From NCBI GenBank assembly GCA_028554755.1, contig JAPTOF010000002.1, positions 9,721,001-9,785,000 on the forward strand: 64,000 nt of DNA, given 5' to 3'. The number at the start of each line of letters is the position of its first letter. Positions within the stretch are counted from its first letter, which is position 1. Shown here one piece after another: positions 33,685-46,825 of the stretch. A program made the position numbers and the translations under genes. This DNA is from Cordia subcordata (Eukaryota; Streptophyta; Magnoliopsida; Boraginales; Cordiaceae). The notes under the pieces are model-generated. The model worked only from the letters and a program-made list of their open reading frames with translations. It made no database searches and was not told the origin of the DNA.

Positions 33685-34934
33685 GGGATATTATACTATG
33701 CACCTGCAGGTGCATATTGCAATGTGTATCTGCGGGTGCTATAAAATCACGCACTATATAATGCGCTTTTTCTTTCTTTCTTTCTTTTTGCTACAATTCT
33801 GTTCTTCTCTCCTCTGTTTGATGACAAAAACTAAATCTCACAAAATCCAAAATATAATTCTTCAATTTAATTTGTTCAACAACTCAACAAATATATCAAA
33901 TCAAAATCACAACTCAATTTAATCAAAATGACTGAAGAAACAACGTCTAAAGAAATAGAAAACATCAAATATGAAGCAATAACGTCCAAAAAAATAGAAA
34001 ACATCTGTAACTTTGAATTGTGAGTTATGAACAAAAATATATAAATCCGATTAAGCTTTCCATGAACAAACAAATACTGAATAATAAATAAACAATTCTA
34101 GTAGTTTCAACCAATTTCAACTACAAACAAATATTTTGATGAATAATATGATACTGAACAAACAATAATAGCCTGTAGAACAAAACACTTATAAAACATT
34201 GAACAAACAATAATATGCTATTGCTACTAGATAAATAATAATTACTTATTGAACAAATAGTTACAAAACATTGAACAAACAATAATAGGCTACAGAACAA
34301 AATACTGAACAAACAGTTATAAAATACTGAACAAACAATAATAGTCTTTGAAAAATAATAAAAAAGCTACTAAACAAATAGTTATATAGCATTGAACAAA
34401 CAGTTATAGAGCACTGAACAAACAGATATAAAATACCGAACAAATAATAATTGTTTATTGAAAAAAAATAATTATGAAATACTAAACAAACAATAATAGC
34501 CTATTGAACAAATAGTTATAAAACACTGAACAAGTAATAATAGGCTAACAATAATAGTGTACTGAACAAACAATAATAAACTACTAAATATATACCAATC
34601 CTTCAAATATATATATACACACACACATACATCAGAACCAATTGTCACAAATATGACTAAACAGAGATGTAGAGAGAGAAAAAATAGAGAAAAAGAAAGA
34701 GATCGTAGAGAGAGAACATTAACAAAGAGAGAAAGAATAGAGACATAGAGAAAGAGAGAAAATAGAGATAAAGAAAGAGATCATGGAGAAAGAAAGAGAC
34801 GAAGACAGAGAGAATGAAAACAAAGATAGAAAAAAATCTGTGCACATGACTTTTTGTGTTCTTTTTTTTTTTAATATATGAAAGATCACATAGATGAAAG
34901 TACACTTTATTGAAGATGCACCTTATAATTTGCC
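33685..34934. mobile_element. MULE-type non-autonomous element with internal minisatellites
   Basis: 1250 bp between the ends GGGATATTATACTATGCACC and, from the other strand, GGCAAATTATAAGGTGCATC (about 15 of 21 positions agree). Nine-base ATTAATTAA repeats flank it; nine is the Mutator-like duplication length. Internally, 34100-34600 is a diverged array of ACAAACAATAATAG/AACAAATAGTTATA words. Bases 34660-34830 are GAGAGAAA-rich. No transposase is seen. Confidence 0.65.
34100..34600. repeat. diverged tandem repeat, GAACAAACAATAATAG type
   Basis: More than ten imperfect copies of a roughly 20-40 base unit ending in GAACAAACA or GAACAAATA, inside the MULE-type element. Confidence 0.8.
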
Positions 34935-34943
34935 ATTAATTAA

Positions 34944-37707
34944 TGAAAAGATGAAATGCAAGTGAATTTGCTTGTCCCCCATTTGACCACTTGGGCCCAG
35001 GGGTTGTTGGGCCTCCTAAACCATTTGTGGGCTTCCCCATTTTTCTTGGGTTGCTTGGAATTCTTTTCTTTGAGGGCCTTATGACCTTCTTCTTGATGGG
35101 CCACCTTTACTCATACTTTGGACTTGTTTTGGGTTATGCCCTCACCCTACACAATTTCTTCTTTTCTTTAAAGTTCCTGTCATATAAAGGGCTCATTTGT
35201 ATTGGTCTCTTTCAAAAACCTTTTTTTTCTTTTTTTTGAAAAACATGCTTCTCTAATAAGTTAATTTTAAATTCTAAAAAAAGTGAAAATTGAGAATTTT
35301 TCTGAGTTTTAATTTTTTTAATTCTAATTCGAATACTTATTGCTAAAAAATGTAATTTTTCTAAAAAAAAAGTATTTTCACATGAATAAATATCAATTCA
35401 AACAGACCCAAAATATACATATACATGCAAGCCACTTTCAAACACTAGTATTTCCCTGCCCCGACCCCCCCTTCTTCTGGCTGTCAAATGTGACAACCAC
35501 ATATATATTATACACACACCTCAATTTGCATGTATGTGCATTATGTATAACCATTATTTATCTGCATAAGCACGTCTTTTGTAAACATATTATACACACA
35601 TTTCATGTATAGAAACTTTGCCTACGCTCATTTTTTGTTAGTTTTTGTAAAAATATTCATACACTACTCACTTTTACTTATAAATTACTTTTATCAAATT
35701 TATATATATTTCATATTTTGATGACTTCTTGTTGCACACTTTTCCCTATTTAGGGGCAATGCTTCTGGATCAATATATATTTTTATGTTCTGTATTTTCT
35801 TTAAGATATTTATTAAGTTCTAGAAAGATTCTGAGCTATGTGAACCTCAAACAATTGAGCCCTAAGTCAATAATATTCTTGAATCATGCCATTGAAAAAG
35901 GCAGGGAAAGTTACTATTGACATTTTAACAAACGTTTAGTGCCTTTTTCTCAAAAAGGTATCAACCTGGTGAAAAAAAAAAATTATGAGAGGTAAGGTGT
36001 AGAGTTTGATAGAATGCTGACCTTACACTAACTGTGATTGTTAAGTCTCACAAGACTCTTGATTGCTAATGGTTGAAATATGATTACGCGAGATGATCAA
36101 GATTACCATCATTTGCTTTTTTCCCTATCATTCCGGGGAAAGGGAAGGAGGGTCTTGACATAATGATAAAATTGTTGTCGTGTATGTAAGTTATGCGAAT
36201 GAGTCATGGAAATAATCTTTGCATCATTATAAGAAAAGATTGCGCACATAAATATTACAGTAAATTTAACTCTTCCCAGTATCTTATATATAGTTAAAAT
36301 TTGGTGCATGAGACTATTAACTTAGACCTTATTTAGTGCAATTTTTATACACTTGAAATTATTTGTTATGAGCTTAAAGCTGAAATTGACCTATTTGACT
36401 CTTTTTTGAAAGAGCTTTTAAAATAAAAGCCAAAGTTAAAACAGGTCAGAAAATTGAAAGGCTTCAAATTGGAGTTTCTCAAAAAAGTCTTTTGAGAAGT
36501 TAGTTTTTGCATCGTGATAAAATTTGTTTCTTTTTTCACTTTTTTCCTTAGAAATTCAATATTGCCTTCAAACAGTTGAAAGCTTAACATCAAACAGCAA
36601 CTTTTATTTAGTAACACTTTTACCCGAAATCTTACTATAGAAAAACACAATTATTAAATTTCACGATTTGACCGAACAGATTGTTAGAGAGTTAGCGGTG
36701 AAGGTGGGTGTTGGGGGGCAGAAGTTCATGTATCAACATCTTCCTCCAAACACCAGACACAGAGCCCATATCCCCTCCCCCTGCAAGCATCATGCCATCA
36801 GCCCATGATTTGTTACATCAGGCCAGGGGCATAACAAATATTGCAAAACTCTAATACAAGTGCTTAACCACAAAAGTTCTCAGTTCCTTGTCAATCAGTT
36901 ATAATTTAGTAGTCAGTTTGTTGGGTAAATAAAATAGAGAGCAGCAAAAAATTGAGATCATAATGGCTTGATTATATGTTCTTTAAGGTAACTTGTCCCT
37001 TTTGGCCTCCTAAAACCAATTATAGCGAGCAGCATGCTGCTGACGACCTGCTGTTGTTGTCCCTTGTGGATTAAGCAATTTTGCATCCATAGCAAATTTA
37101 GATAGTCCATCAAATTTTAAAATCGATATACGAATATTCTCCGCTTTCATTTTACACTTGGAAGGATTAATGTGTAATGTTTTTTAAATGAAATCACAAA
37201 GGGTCACATTGGATTTTATGCGATTTTTGCAATAAAAAAAAAGGATACAACAACTTGTCATTGAGACCAATTCTAAAAGTACTTGTAATTTGATTACCGG
37301 CCTCCATCAACTAATAGCCCCTTCAAGTTCATCATTAAAGATTATAGGAGGTGTTTTCAGGAACATTAACATATCAAGTTTAAGCATGTCTATTATAAAA
37401 CAAATAAATGCAATGAGTGGCTAGCAAACTATGGTCTCTCTATAATAGGGCATTTACCAAATCAGTTGAATCTCTTACTTGATAATGATATAAAGGATGT
37501 TATGACTCCTAAACTAATTTTAATGTAACTGGCTTAGCCTTCCACGAAGTATAAAAAAAAAAAAAATCTATAGACGAGATACATGAAGTGTAGATCTGGC
37601 ATTGTTATTTGTATTACCTGTTTGGAGAAATTTTCCTATGTATTAGATATTATTCTATGGATGTGATAATTGAATTTGTAGTGCTATTTGTTCTATGCAT
37701 TTGTGTA
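34944..37707. other. gene-poor AT-rich DNA with a Tourist-like MITE
   Basis: No gene is supported. 35189-35409 is a degenerate Tourist-like MITE. The rest holds short AT-rich motifs and no recognisable protein. Confidence 0.5.
35189..35409. mobile_element. degenerate Tourist-like MITE
   Basis: Left end GGGCTCATTTGTATTGGTC and right end AATTCAAACAGACCC are diverged forms of the 9029-9256 termini, and the length is similar (221 bp). Confidence 0.55.
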
Positions 37708-38265
37708 TCTATTACTATATACTAAAATAAACTTAGCTGCACCACATGCTTTTTCTCCCATTTTGCAGCTAATCATATGTTGCCATTTGTCAATTGCACT
37801 CTTCTCTTGCACCAAGCCCTGTCATCAGTTTTAATTGCTTTTCTTTATCATCTATTAAATGTCCATAGATTACTTTAATTTTCTTTTCACTTGTATTATT
37901 TGTTCCATGCATCCTTTCTATAATTCCAAGCACGTTTTCCAAAATCCTGTACAATTATAGCATGTATTGCTTTGACATAAATTAAATTGATATATGTATT
38001 AGAGTATAAAAATAAATTACTTTTATTTTACGGTGTTAACGTGTCTGTCATTTTTCTCACTTCTTTTACGCGTTAATTGTGGAACAAATATTATTTATTT
38101 TCATTTATATTTGTATTATTTTAACTTTGTGAATTATTTGAGATCTCATTGTCATTACTATTTACACATTTTTTTACTTATCAAATTATAGCATATTTAA
38201 ATATTAATTATGTTTGACATAATTAATTCAATAAGACCCTAGCAACGCACAGGTATAAATACTAA
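37708..38265 (+). mobile_element. non-autonomous Helitron candidate
   Basis: It begins TCTATTACTATATACTAAAA after an A and ends with a weak GC-containing hairpin (CCTAGCAACGCACAGG) followed by TATAAATACTAA and then T. A 5' TC, a 3' hairpin about ten bases before CTRR, and insertion between A and T are the Helitron hallmarks. A second TCTCTATCTATATATAAGAG start follows directly at 38266. There is no Rep/helicase sequence. The hairpin is degenerate, so this is a moderate call. Confidence 0.5.
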
Positions 38266-38789
38266 TCTCTATCTATATATAAGAGATTAATATGTAGACA
38301 GGGGTGATTAAATTTGAAAAGGCGAGATTAATTACGAAATTAATTTCTAGATCCGATCAATGCTCTTATAGTTTAGCACAATTATTATATTTTCAATGCA
38401 ACAAAATTTATCTTTAATTAACATCTTTATTGTCCATGCATCACATTTCTATTGGTTTCCTTTAGACTAATGTATGACCTGTAAAGCCTAATAAATGGGA
38501 TGCAAATTTAATGATCTTTTATCATCCACCTATATATTAATCAACTCATCTCTTAAAATGCTTCCTGTAACGTGAATTAAGATTCCTTCATCCTTTTTTT
38601 CCTTTAATTTTCTGTTAAGTCACGTGAACTAAGTTAACAGCAATAAAATTTGGGACCATGGATGCTAGAAAAAAGCAATGTAAATGAGAAATAACATAAG
38701 TTATAGCTGTTTATTTAGGGAATAGTGTTTTAAAAACCTACATGCATTTAATTAAAAACACCACTGTGCACAGTGCCGAGTGACACAAA
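38266..38789. other. AT-rich intergenic DNA
   Basis: Starts with a Helitron-like 5' end word at 38266. No matching 3' end and no gene were found in these bases. Confidence 0.4.
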
Positions 38790-39199
38790 GACTCTGGTGT
38801 GATTCATCTGCTATTCAGGCAGCAGCTCTTACTCTTAGGGATGGGATGCTTGTTTGTTTGTTGCTACTAGCTCACATGTCAAAGGGGTGATCGAGTCTAG
38901 TTGTCTAAACTTTGTGCAAGGTTTCAATGGGCAGCTTATGTTGTATTGGTCAACTGAGCACTTGGTAAGTGATGCGAAGTTTGACGCATTGCTTACATGC
39001 CATGGAGGGTTAATTGAGTTGGGGGTTGGTCGATAAGGAATTTTAGACTATATACTCTTCCTAGTACGCAGAAGATTGCACCTCCAAGTGGTTTTGTTTG
39101 CCAGGTTGAATTATGTATTTGATGTCACTGGAGTTGGTTAATTAGTCTTGTGTACTTTACTAATAAAATTACTTTTTTTGGTTAAAAAAAAAAAAAAAA
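38790..39199 (+). pseudogene. RNase H (RVT_3-like) fragment with poly(A) tail, LINE 3' end or retrocopy
   Basis: Around 38815-39036 the plus strand encodes, with a frame change, AAALTLRDGM and then SSHVKGVIESSCLNFVQGFN and EHLVSDAK. This resembles the RNase H-like domain found at the C-terminus of plant LINE polyproteins and in related orphan proteins. An AATAAAA signal at about 39160 and a 16-base A run (39184-39199) follow, as expected for reverse-transcribed mRNA. The domain is truncated and has no intact acidic catalytic set that I can confirm. Confidence 0.5.
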
Positions 39200-40684
39200 G
39201 GTTAGTGCTGAGGTGTAAATCTCACAAGTATATGATGCCTACACACATGTTAAAACCAAACAATCTGATTGAGTCGGTGCTTGATAGTGTTTATTCGGAT
39301 GTTTATAAACATCTAAATAAAATAGTTTTATTTTAGACAGTTAAAAACATTCAAATAAACAGTGCTCGAACATTTTTTCAATCATTCATAAAACTAACTT
39401 TTTTTCTTTAATTGAAAAAACATTGAGGCTTGGATGATTATTAGGCACCTACCAACACGTGAAGATACATTAATTTTGATGAACCGACAATGCGATCACG
39501 GTTGCATAGTAAATTAAAATAAAGGCTATAAAAATGATACATCGAGAGGCAAGAGCGATGAAGGAGATGATGTGGCCCATCTTATAGCAGGACCGATTCA
39601 CATGCAATAAAAACCATGATCTCATCGGGTCCCAAATATTTTTGGATTGCACTGCTTCTTTAACTAGGATTTATGATTCTTTGATTGTGAAGTCTTGGAA
39701 GGTTGTAAATATGTACTCCCTCTTCATCTTATGATATTTTATATTTTTTTTTATTTTGATATTTAGGTCTTTGTTTCTATATAACATGAGACATAACAAT
39801 TTTTTTTATTTTTGTGATTCAATTGATCTTTAAGTTCTAAATTATCCAAGAATAGAAGGAATTAAGATATGATACGCACATGATCCTTTTTCTCCATTTT
39901 GACATGTGTCTAATTTTTTCAATTTGTAGGTAGTTTTGAGATTGAGAACTAATAGCATCACACATATAAAAAATAAATAACTATTATATCTTATTTTAAA
40001 ATAAAGAACCTTGGAGCTTATATGGTATTTACCCTTTAGGTAAACAAATTGTTGATTTGATATTTAGTATAGAGCAAGAAAAAAGGATTGAAATTCACAG
40101 AACGATCCGCTTAACCCTCCAAAATAGTTAGGGTTGAAGATTTGATGACCAATCAAACCAACGAGCCAACCCAAACCAAGAGGCATGCCAAGTTTCGTTG
40201 ACCTATGTAACCTGTCAACCCGTTAAACGGCCCATCTAACCTGTATTTGTTTTAAAAAATCTGAATTTTTTTTTTACAAATTCGTTTTAACCAAAAAAAA
40301 ATACATATATACTCGCAATTATCAACTCAAGAGGAAAAAAATGAGCATTGTCGATAATGTGAGGCGGAGGGTGTAAAAGGGAGACAAAAGAGAGGGGTTG
40401 GTGTGGCGAGGAAGACGGTAGTTGCAGTCAAACTTGACAAGCACGTGGTAGGCATGCAGCCGATGTCGTGAGTCAACCGCAGTGAACTTTGTACGTAATT
40501 AAAAATAAAAATAAAAATGGTGCCACGTTTTCCATTAATTTCTTCTTGTTCATTCGGTATGCGGCAAGTGTCATATATGTTTTTTTTTTTTAATTTTATT
40601 TTAAGTTTTACGTGATTTGAATAATGATATGATTAAAAATAAATAATAAAAGATATATTAATATGTTAAAGGTATATTTATTCT
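39200..40684. other. AT-rich intergenic DNA
   Basis: No gene is supported. Contains the second copy of the dispersed repeat around GATCCTTTTTCTCCATT (39880-39950; first copy 25880-25920). Confidence 0.45.
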
Positions 40685-41208
40685 AGTGAAGGAGCCACAA
40701 GTTTTGTTAAGAAGGTCAAAAAACTTAAACGTCACAATGTATTATAAAATATAAGCATCTCTCTCAATGTTTCTATTTATATCGTAAAGAAGAGGGTTTT
40801 TTGGGTCTTGAGAGCTTATGTCACATAATTAGAAGAGAGATGACGAACGAAGTTTTAGAAGTAGAAGAGGATAAAAGAGTAAAGATAGTTTTTTAATAAT
40901 TATTAAATTATTTTATTTACTTTATGTTTGTAAAATTTATTCATGGGTTATTCCATTAATTTTACAAGTCTAGTGTTGTCAAACAAAAGTATTAGAATAT
41001 ATTTTATTTTATCTAACTAAAGACCAAATTTTCTTATTTATTTTTATTAAAACATGAAATATGAAATTTTATGGGACCATTTGTAAAATTTAAGATGACT
41101 CATATACTTAATTAAATTTTAAAAAAATCTAAAATTACATATATAACTATTTATCAAATGCAAGGGGGGTCATTTTACCCCCCTTAGGCATTTGTAGCTG
41201 CGTCCCTG
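40685..41208. mobile_element. short TIR element with 9-bp target duplication
   Basis: Flanked by perfect ATTTATTCT copies (40676-40684 and 41209-41217). The ends are AGTGAAGGAGCCACAAG and, from the other strand, CAGGGACGCAGCTACAA, imperfect inverted repeats. Nine bases points to Mutator-like elements, but CAGGGxCGxAGC ends also occur in hAT elements with 8-bp duplications. 524 bp, no coding capacity. Confidence 0.6.
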
Positions 41209-43182
41209 ATTTATTCTGATCTAAATATTTATGAAATTTAGAATTAAAATAATAGTGTCAAAAAATAAAGTCATATTTTAATTGTTTAATCAATTTGTCA
41301 TCGAGAAAAAAGTTGAGATCAATTGAATGAGTTTTTATGAGTTAGTTTTACTTACTTACAAATCTGTTAAACATATAAATTTTAATTTTATCTTTATAAG
41401 AGAGTTTGACCAAATTATAAGTTAAATGCTCCTCTAAGTCTCTCTCTTAACTAAATTGTTGTATGTCTTGAGATGTAAAATAATACGAAATTCAAAATAT
41501 TATTCATTATGAAAAGAATGAGAAGGAAAAATATACGTCAGCCATTTGCATCATCATGCTACATTGCAAGTGAATGCTCGAATATTAAAAAAGAAAATTA
41601 AAGATAAAATAAGCAAATAATTGACTCATGACATAATGGGTAGCTCATTTGAATGGTAGCGTGTGGCATTTTTCAAGCCGTCAAGACTTTAGGAATAATT
41701 TTTAAGCCATGAAGGTCAACACATTCTAGAGATGCCTTTATTAATCAACCTAGTTTAATAACCATTAGATATTCAATTAAGTCATGAGCAGCTGTTCCTT
41801 ATCAGATAGAGTCAGCTCTTACATATTAAATTGGCTAATACCAGATTCAGGGCATCTATAAGGAAATTTGTGGGCTTAGTTGAAGAGTTGTTGAAATTAT
41901 AAGTTAATTATGAAATTAAAGTAATCGTCAATGCTTTTTTTTTTTTTTTTGTTATTGAGTTAGAGCCAAATTTCTGAACAATTTATTGTAAGAGACGTCT
42001 CATTCTTCTTGTCTTTTCTCAAAGAGCTAGAATAGTGATATAAATGGATGTTTTATAGTGAAGCGTTAACTCATTAAACGTTTTCTTTTTCCATGCAACT
42101 AAACTTAGAGTATCATTATTTATGTTGGAAAATATATAACCTCTAAATATTGTTAGTTTGGTTATATCTAGAAATTGTTAGTGACAACAGCCAATTAACA
42201 ATTAAAGCACCAAATGGAGCTAGCTAGGTTAGGTTATGCAACAAAGTGATGATAGCCCTTTCTTCACAAACGTTTGGTTCTTATATTCTCATAGAAGGGA
42301 ACTGGAAAAGGGATTGGAGACATGAATCCGGCAAATCACTTCGATTATAAGAAAAATTGAAAAGGCAAGTCCTTAAACGCAAAAATGCGTCAAATAAAAA
42401 TAAGTTATTTTCAAATATATATTTAGAAAGGGACAAGTCATTGTTATCTTAAGTCTATTAAGCTTGGGTGGTCTTAGGCGACTAGAACGCAGTCTAGGGT
42501 TATGAGTTTGGCAATATCGAACCGAGTCAAACGACGATATAAATCCAGTTAGCTTGGTAGGCGAATGTTCTAATCAAGTCAATTAGGGTTAAACCAAGTA
42601 ACTAGTGAGCAAATTTAATTAAATTCATCCATAGAAAGTCTAGTTAGTTCGAGATTAAGATTTCTAGTCAGACCGATTATAGGAAATTAAGTAGAACCAG
42701 CCACATAGACCATTTAGTTCAAAAATCAGGTGAAGTAGAAAGTTATGATACGAGTAGAACCCAGATTATCGCTCAAATAATTGGGGTTGGCAAAATTAGA
42801 TTTAAGCAAATGGGTACATAATTTTCTAAAACATGAAGGACAAGCATACCACAATTTCAAACATGTCACTACTCACTTGCACCTCAAATAAAACCCCTTT
42901 TGATCACGAGTTATTGGCAAGTATTATACTTGTCATTATTATTGACAAGTATTATAAACAGAATATTATTAGTGCTTTTTGCGTGAATTACCTGATTAGA
43001 AATCCATGAAAGTGAGAGAATCTCCACTTTATGACCAGCATAAACATGCGAAAAAGTCGCATGAGATGTGTGGCACAGAAAGTTCAGCAAAGCTAAAGTG
43101 TGATGCCAAAGTTTACTGGACCCTGATCTATTCTAGACAACTTGTTTCCTAGTGTCGTCAATTGAAATTTCAATTTTAATTT
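41209..43182. other. AT-rich intergenic DNA
   Basis: I see no gene, RNA or clear repeat here apart from a T run near 41936-41950. Confidence 0.45.
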
Positions 43183-43408
43183 GGGTTTGTTTGGATTGAC
43201 TTTTTTTCAAAAAAAAAAAAATTTTTTTTTTTAAAAGTTACATTAAATTTGTAATAATTATTAGATTTGAATTCTAAAAAAGCTGAAACTCTGAAAAAGC
43301 TCAAATACAGCTTTTTCTAAAAGCCAGAATTTCTGCTTCTTAAAAAAAACTATTTTTCAAAAGCTGTTAAAAAAAGTACTTTTGAAAAAAGCCAATCCAA
43401 ACAAGCCC
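43183..43408. mobile_element. Tourist-like MITE
   Basis: Ends GGGTTTGTTTGGATTGAC and, from the other strand, GGGCTTGTTTGGATTGGC. The interior resembles the 9029-9256 copy, including paired AAAAGCTG/CAGCTTTT words. The 3-bp target duplication is not clear. Confidence 0.75.
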
Positions 43409-44942
43409 ATTGTTATCACTAAAATCCATGTATTGTTATCTTATTTTTCTCTTCTTCTGTTTTTCCTCTGTTCTGTCTCTTTTGCAAAGAAAAAAACATT
43501 TATAATAATGACAATCAGTTGCAGTGGCAGGGTCAGGATTTTAGTTTAGGGTATGCGGAGTTTTAAATTTTTTTACTGCAAAACTAATAAATCTTTTTAA
43601 ACAAAATATCCTATATAAAGATAATGCAAATACATTATCATATATATATATATATATAATATACATAACATATATACGTATATATTCAACTACTCTCATT
43701 AGATTACAGAATATTCATGATGCAGTAAGCAAACAAAAAAAAAAATTCCAATTCTCCAAACACATCTTATTATATATAAAAATAACCGCTCGTTCATTGA
43801 CCACAAAAAACTATATATTGCGTATGTATCTCTCTTAGTGTCTTCTCTTATATGGCATAAAAATCTTTGGAAAGATGAATGGTTAAGTTATCAACTACCT
43901 CTTTCTGTAGAATATATTATTAACAACAAAAAGATTCATGAAAATATCAAAACTTAATTCAATTGTTAGCAAAGAGTTGATTACATTATTATTGTGAATC
44001 ATTAAAAATAAGCTAAATAACTGACAATGTTTGAAATTTTAAATTGCTAATTAACCTTGACATAAATGAAATAAATAAATAACAAAATACATAATCACAA
44101 TTTTTTTTTCTTAGACTGAGAGGGCCAAATTACAGATTCAAGCTTTTGTTTGGATAAATAAATATACAAAAAGTTAGGTTTTTTTAAATCATTGTTTCGG
44201 ACTAGGGGCTACTCCCCCTACTCCCAAGCCGTCCCCCCCCCCCCCCTTCTCTTTCCTTTTCAAACACCAAAATCCACCATTGATGATGGCGTTATTTTAT
44301 GTCTTGCCAGTCTTAAATATCAATTTTCAAACACGTTTCATTAATTAGACACACTCAATAGCAGCCACAAGTTAAACAAAATTTCCAATTTTATTTTTTC
44401 GGCATTAATTTCATTTATATAATAGTTCTTGATGAAAAAAGTTAAAAAAATTGGGTGATACATCATACATGTACTGAAAAATATATTAATCACCTCTATA
44501 TATTAATGAAAGTGACAAATATATTTGTTTCCATGTTCGGCTTTTGTTCTTAGAATGTAAGGGTGGGTATCTCAACTGAGAAAATATTCCCTCCCACGTT
44601 GCTTTAATTTAATCTATGGCTGCTACACTTCCTTTAATCTTAAACAACACCCCTAAATACCCGAACCATGTCTCTTTCGTACTTAGATGTTACTATTATA
44701 ATGATAAACAGATAATATAATCATAATAAACTATTCATGATGATTAATTAGATCAGGTTAATGGCTCATTTACTCTTCTATCTTTGACGCTTTTGATAAT
44801 TAAATTTCTTATCTTTAAGACACGTTAGTATTTTATTTTTGCAATGTGTGACATTGTTAATCTTTAGGAAAATGAAAGATCATCAAATATATATAATTCT
44901 TCCCATTCTAAACCTACCTATTCCTATCATATGTGCCCATGT
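43409..44942. other. AT-rich intergenic DNA with TA microsatellite
   Basis: A TA repeat lies at about 43640-43660 and a poly-C run at about 44225-44245. No gene is seen. Confidence 0.45.
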
Positions 44943-45133
44943 TAGCGGTGAACATAAAACTGCAAAAATCAAAAAAATTCATTCAGAACGAATCGAATTG
45001 ATCATAAATTAGTGGTTTTTGGAGTGGTTTAATCGGTTATGATTTCAGTTTTTAAAAACCAAAACAGACGATCGATTTTCAATTTTAGGAATAAAAGACC
45101 ATAGCCAAATTGAACCGCCAGCCATATATATGT

Positions 45134-45169
<36 letters not shown>

Positions 45170-45567
45170 TAATTTATACTCGCATAGCGTTACATTTTTA
45201 GTCTTTATTTTTCACTCTTATGGTATTCTCTTTAGACTTGAGTTTTTAGTTTTGTGTATCAAACAAAATAATAAATAAATCTAATAAGAAGATACTCTTG
45301 ATAGTAAAAAAATATTAGAGGATTGGATTATTGGGTTTGTCATTGTTGTTGGAATTTAAGAAATTATTAATAGATTAATATGATTATGTTACATAACTAA
45401 ATATGTCATATTCAGATGTTAAAACTGTCCAAACCATCCAAAACTACTTTTAACAATGTCATTGACTTTTTAATTTTGTTGGAAAGTTTCAATTTTACAA
45501 AATTATAAATGGCTAAAATCAATTTGGTTAAAAAAATTGGTAGTAGAACTGCTTGTGTACACCTCTA
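44943..45567. mobile_element. hAT-type MITE
   Basis: Ends TAGCGGTGAACA and, from the other strand, TAGAGGTGTACACAAGCAG; TAGxGGTG ends are common in plant hAT elements. The 8-bp flanks GCCCATGT (44935-44942) and ACCCATAT (45568-45575) agree at six of eight bases. 625 bp, no transposase; it contains a CA/TA microsatellite at about 45133-45170. Confidence 0.65.
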
Positions 45568-46825
45568 ACCCATATTATTCATCCACTTGCATGTCATGTG
45601 TCTAAATTATTAATCTTTTAAAAAATTTTTACCATAGTTGTACATTTTAAAGATTAAAGACTGAAATGTCATGTTTTAAAAATAAAGAATTTAATTGTGA
45701 AAATAATCACAGATAAGATTTAAATAACTAAGTAATAAAGACTATCTTTAAAAAATGAGGTCCTAAATTCAAATCTTATGGGAACTCGTATTAGGTTGTT
45801 AGAAGAAAAAAAAAAAAAAGACTAGATTCAAATTCCCTCAAGCCCCACCCCCCACAAGTAGATTTGATCAAAGCAAAAAAGAAAAAAAGAATTACTCATA
45901 ATATAGTTCAGTGAACTCTATATTACTTTTGTACTACAAATGCTTGCATTTTTCACACAATCCAATAAAATATAATTAAAGAAATTTATATACAATTAAA
46001 GAAATTTATATTCTCACATATTCAACAAATATAATTAATATATTAAAAAATAAATTTTTCTTGATATTTTTCTAATATAACCTCCCATTAATAATAGTAC
46101 AGACTCCAACCACCATCAATTAATAGAAACATATTAATAACATTGCAACTTAAATATGAACATATATGAAAAAACTAATTAGTTAACCTTAAAAAAGATT
46201 GAAATCATAATTCAATATGCAAAAATAGAAACGATCTTATCCTTGTAAAATGAAAATAATATACAAATTAGGAATAATTTAAGTGGCTGAAACTATCTTA
46301 GTAATGATTTAGGTTCAAATTTTGTAAGAAATAGAAGATTAAATTGGGGCGAGATTTGTAATTAAAAAAATGGAAATAATATGATGAAATAATTATTTAA
46401 TTATAATAAACTAATTCTAATAATTGTTGATCTCGCTCCTAACATTTATCATCCGTACTCTCAGCATATTGGGTCCCACGCAAACATTTACTCTCATTCA
46501 TAGATCATAATACTTGACTTAAAACGCCGCAACACAAAACAAATACTTTTCCCCCATTTTTCACAAGCCACACCATTAAGCAAATAAGCAGCCGAGAGCT
46601 TGCGAAACAAACAAAAACTACTTGAAGCAAAAACACAAAAAAAACGCACCAACCCCAAAACTAAGCCACGGTTAACACCACCACCATCCCCACCCCACCC
46701 CCTACCCCACCTCCTCAATGAAACCCATTTATATGCTTCCACCCTCAAATGGCTGCACCAACAGAGCAACACCCTTTTGCATTTACCTTGTCGTGGGTGT
46801 GATTTTGTGTTGAAAGCTGAAAGAA
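45568..46825. other. upstream region of the USP-kinase gene
   Basis: AT-rich, with no other gene. The last 300 bases are C/A-rich (CACCACCATCCCCACCCCACC near 46675-46705). They contain a TTATATG TATA-like word at about 46728, roughly 95 bases before the start codon; this is a candidate core promoter or 5' UTR. Confidence 0.45.

Noticed and set aside
34121..34443. Short Leu/Phe/Cys-rich open frames that look like membrane proteins
   Set aside because: They are translations of the GAACAAACAATAATAG-type repeat, not genes.
42460..42740. Possible tRNA-like or repeated gene segment (words such as TTCGAGATTAAG and AACCGAGTC)
   Set aside because: No cloverleaf could be built and no A/B box pair with proper spacing was found.
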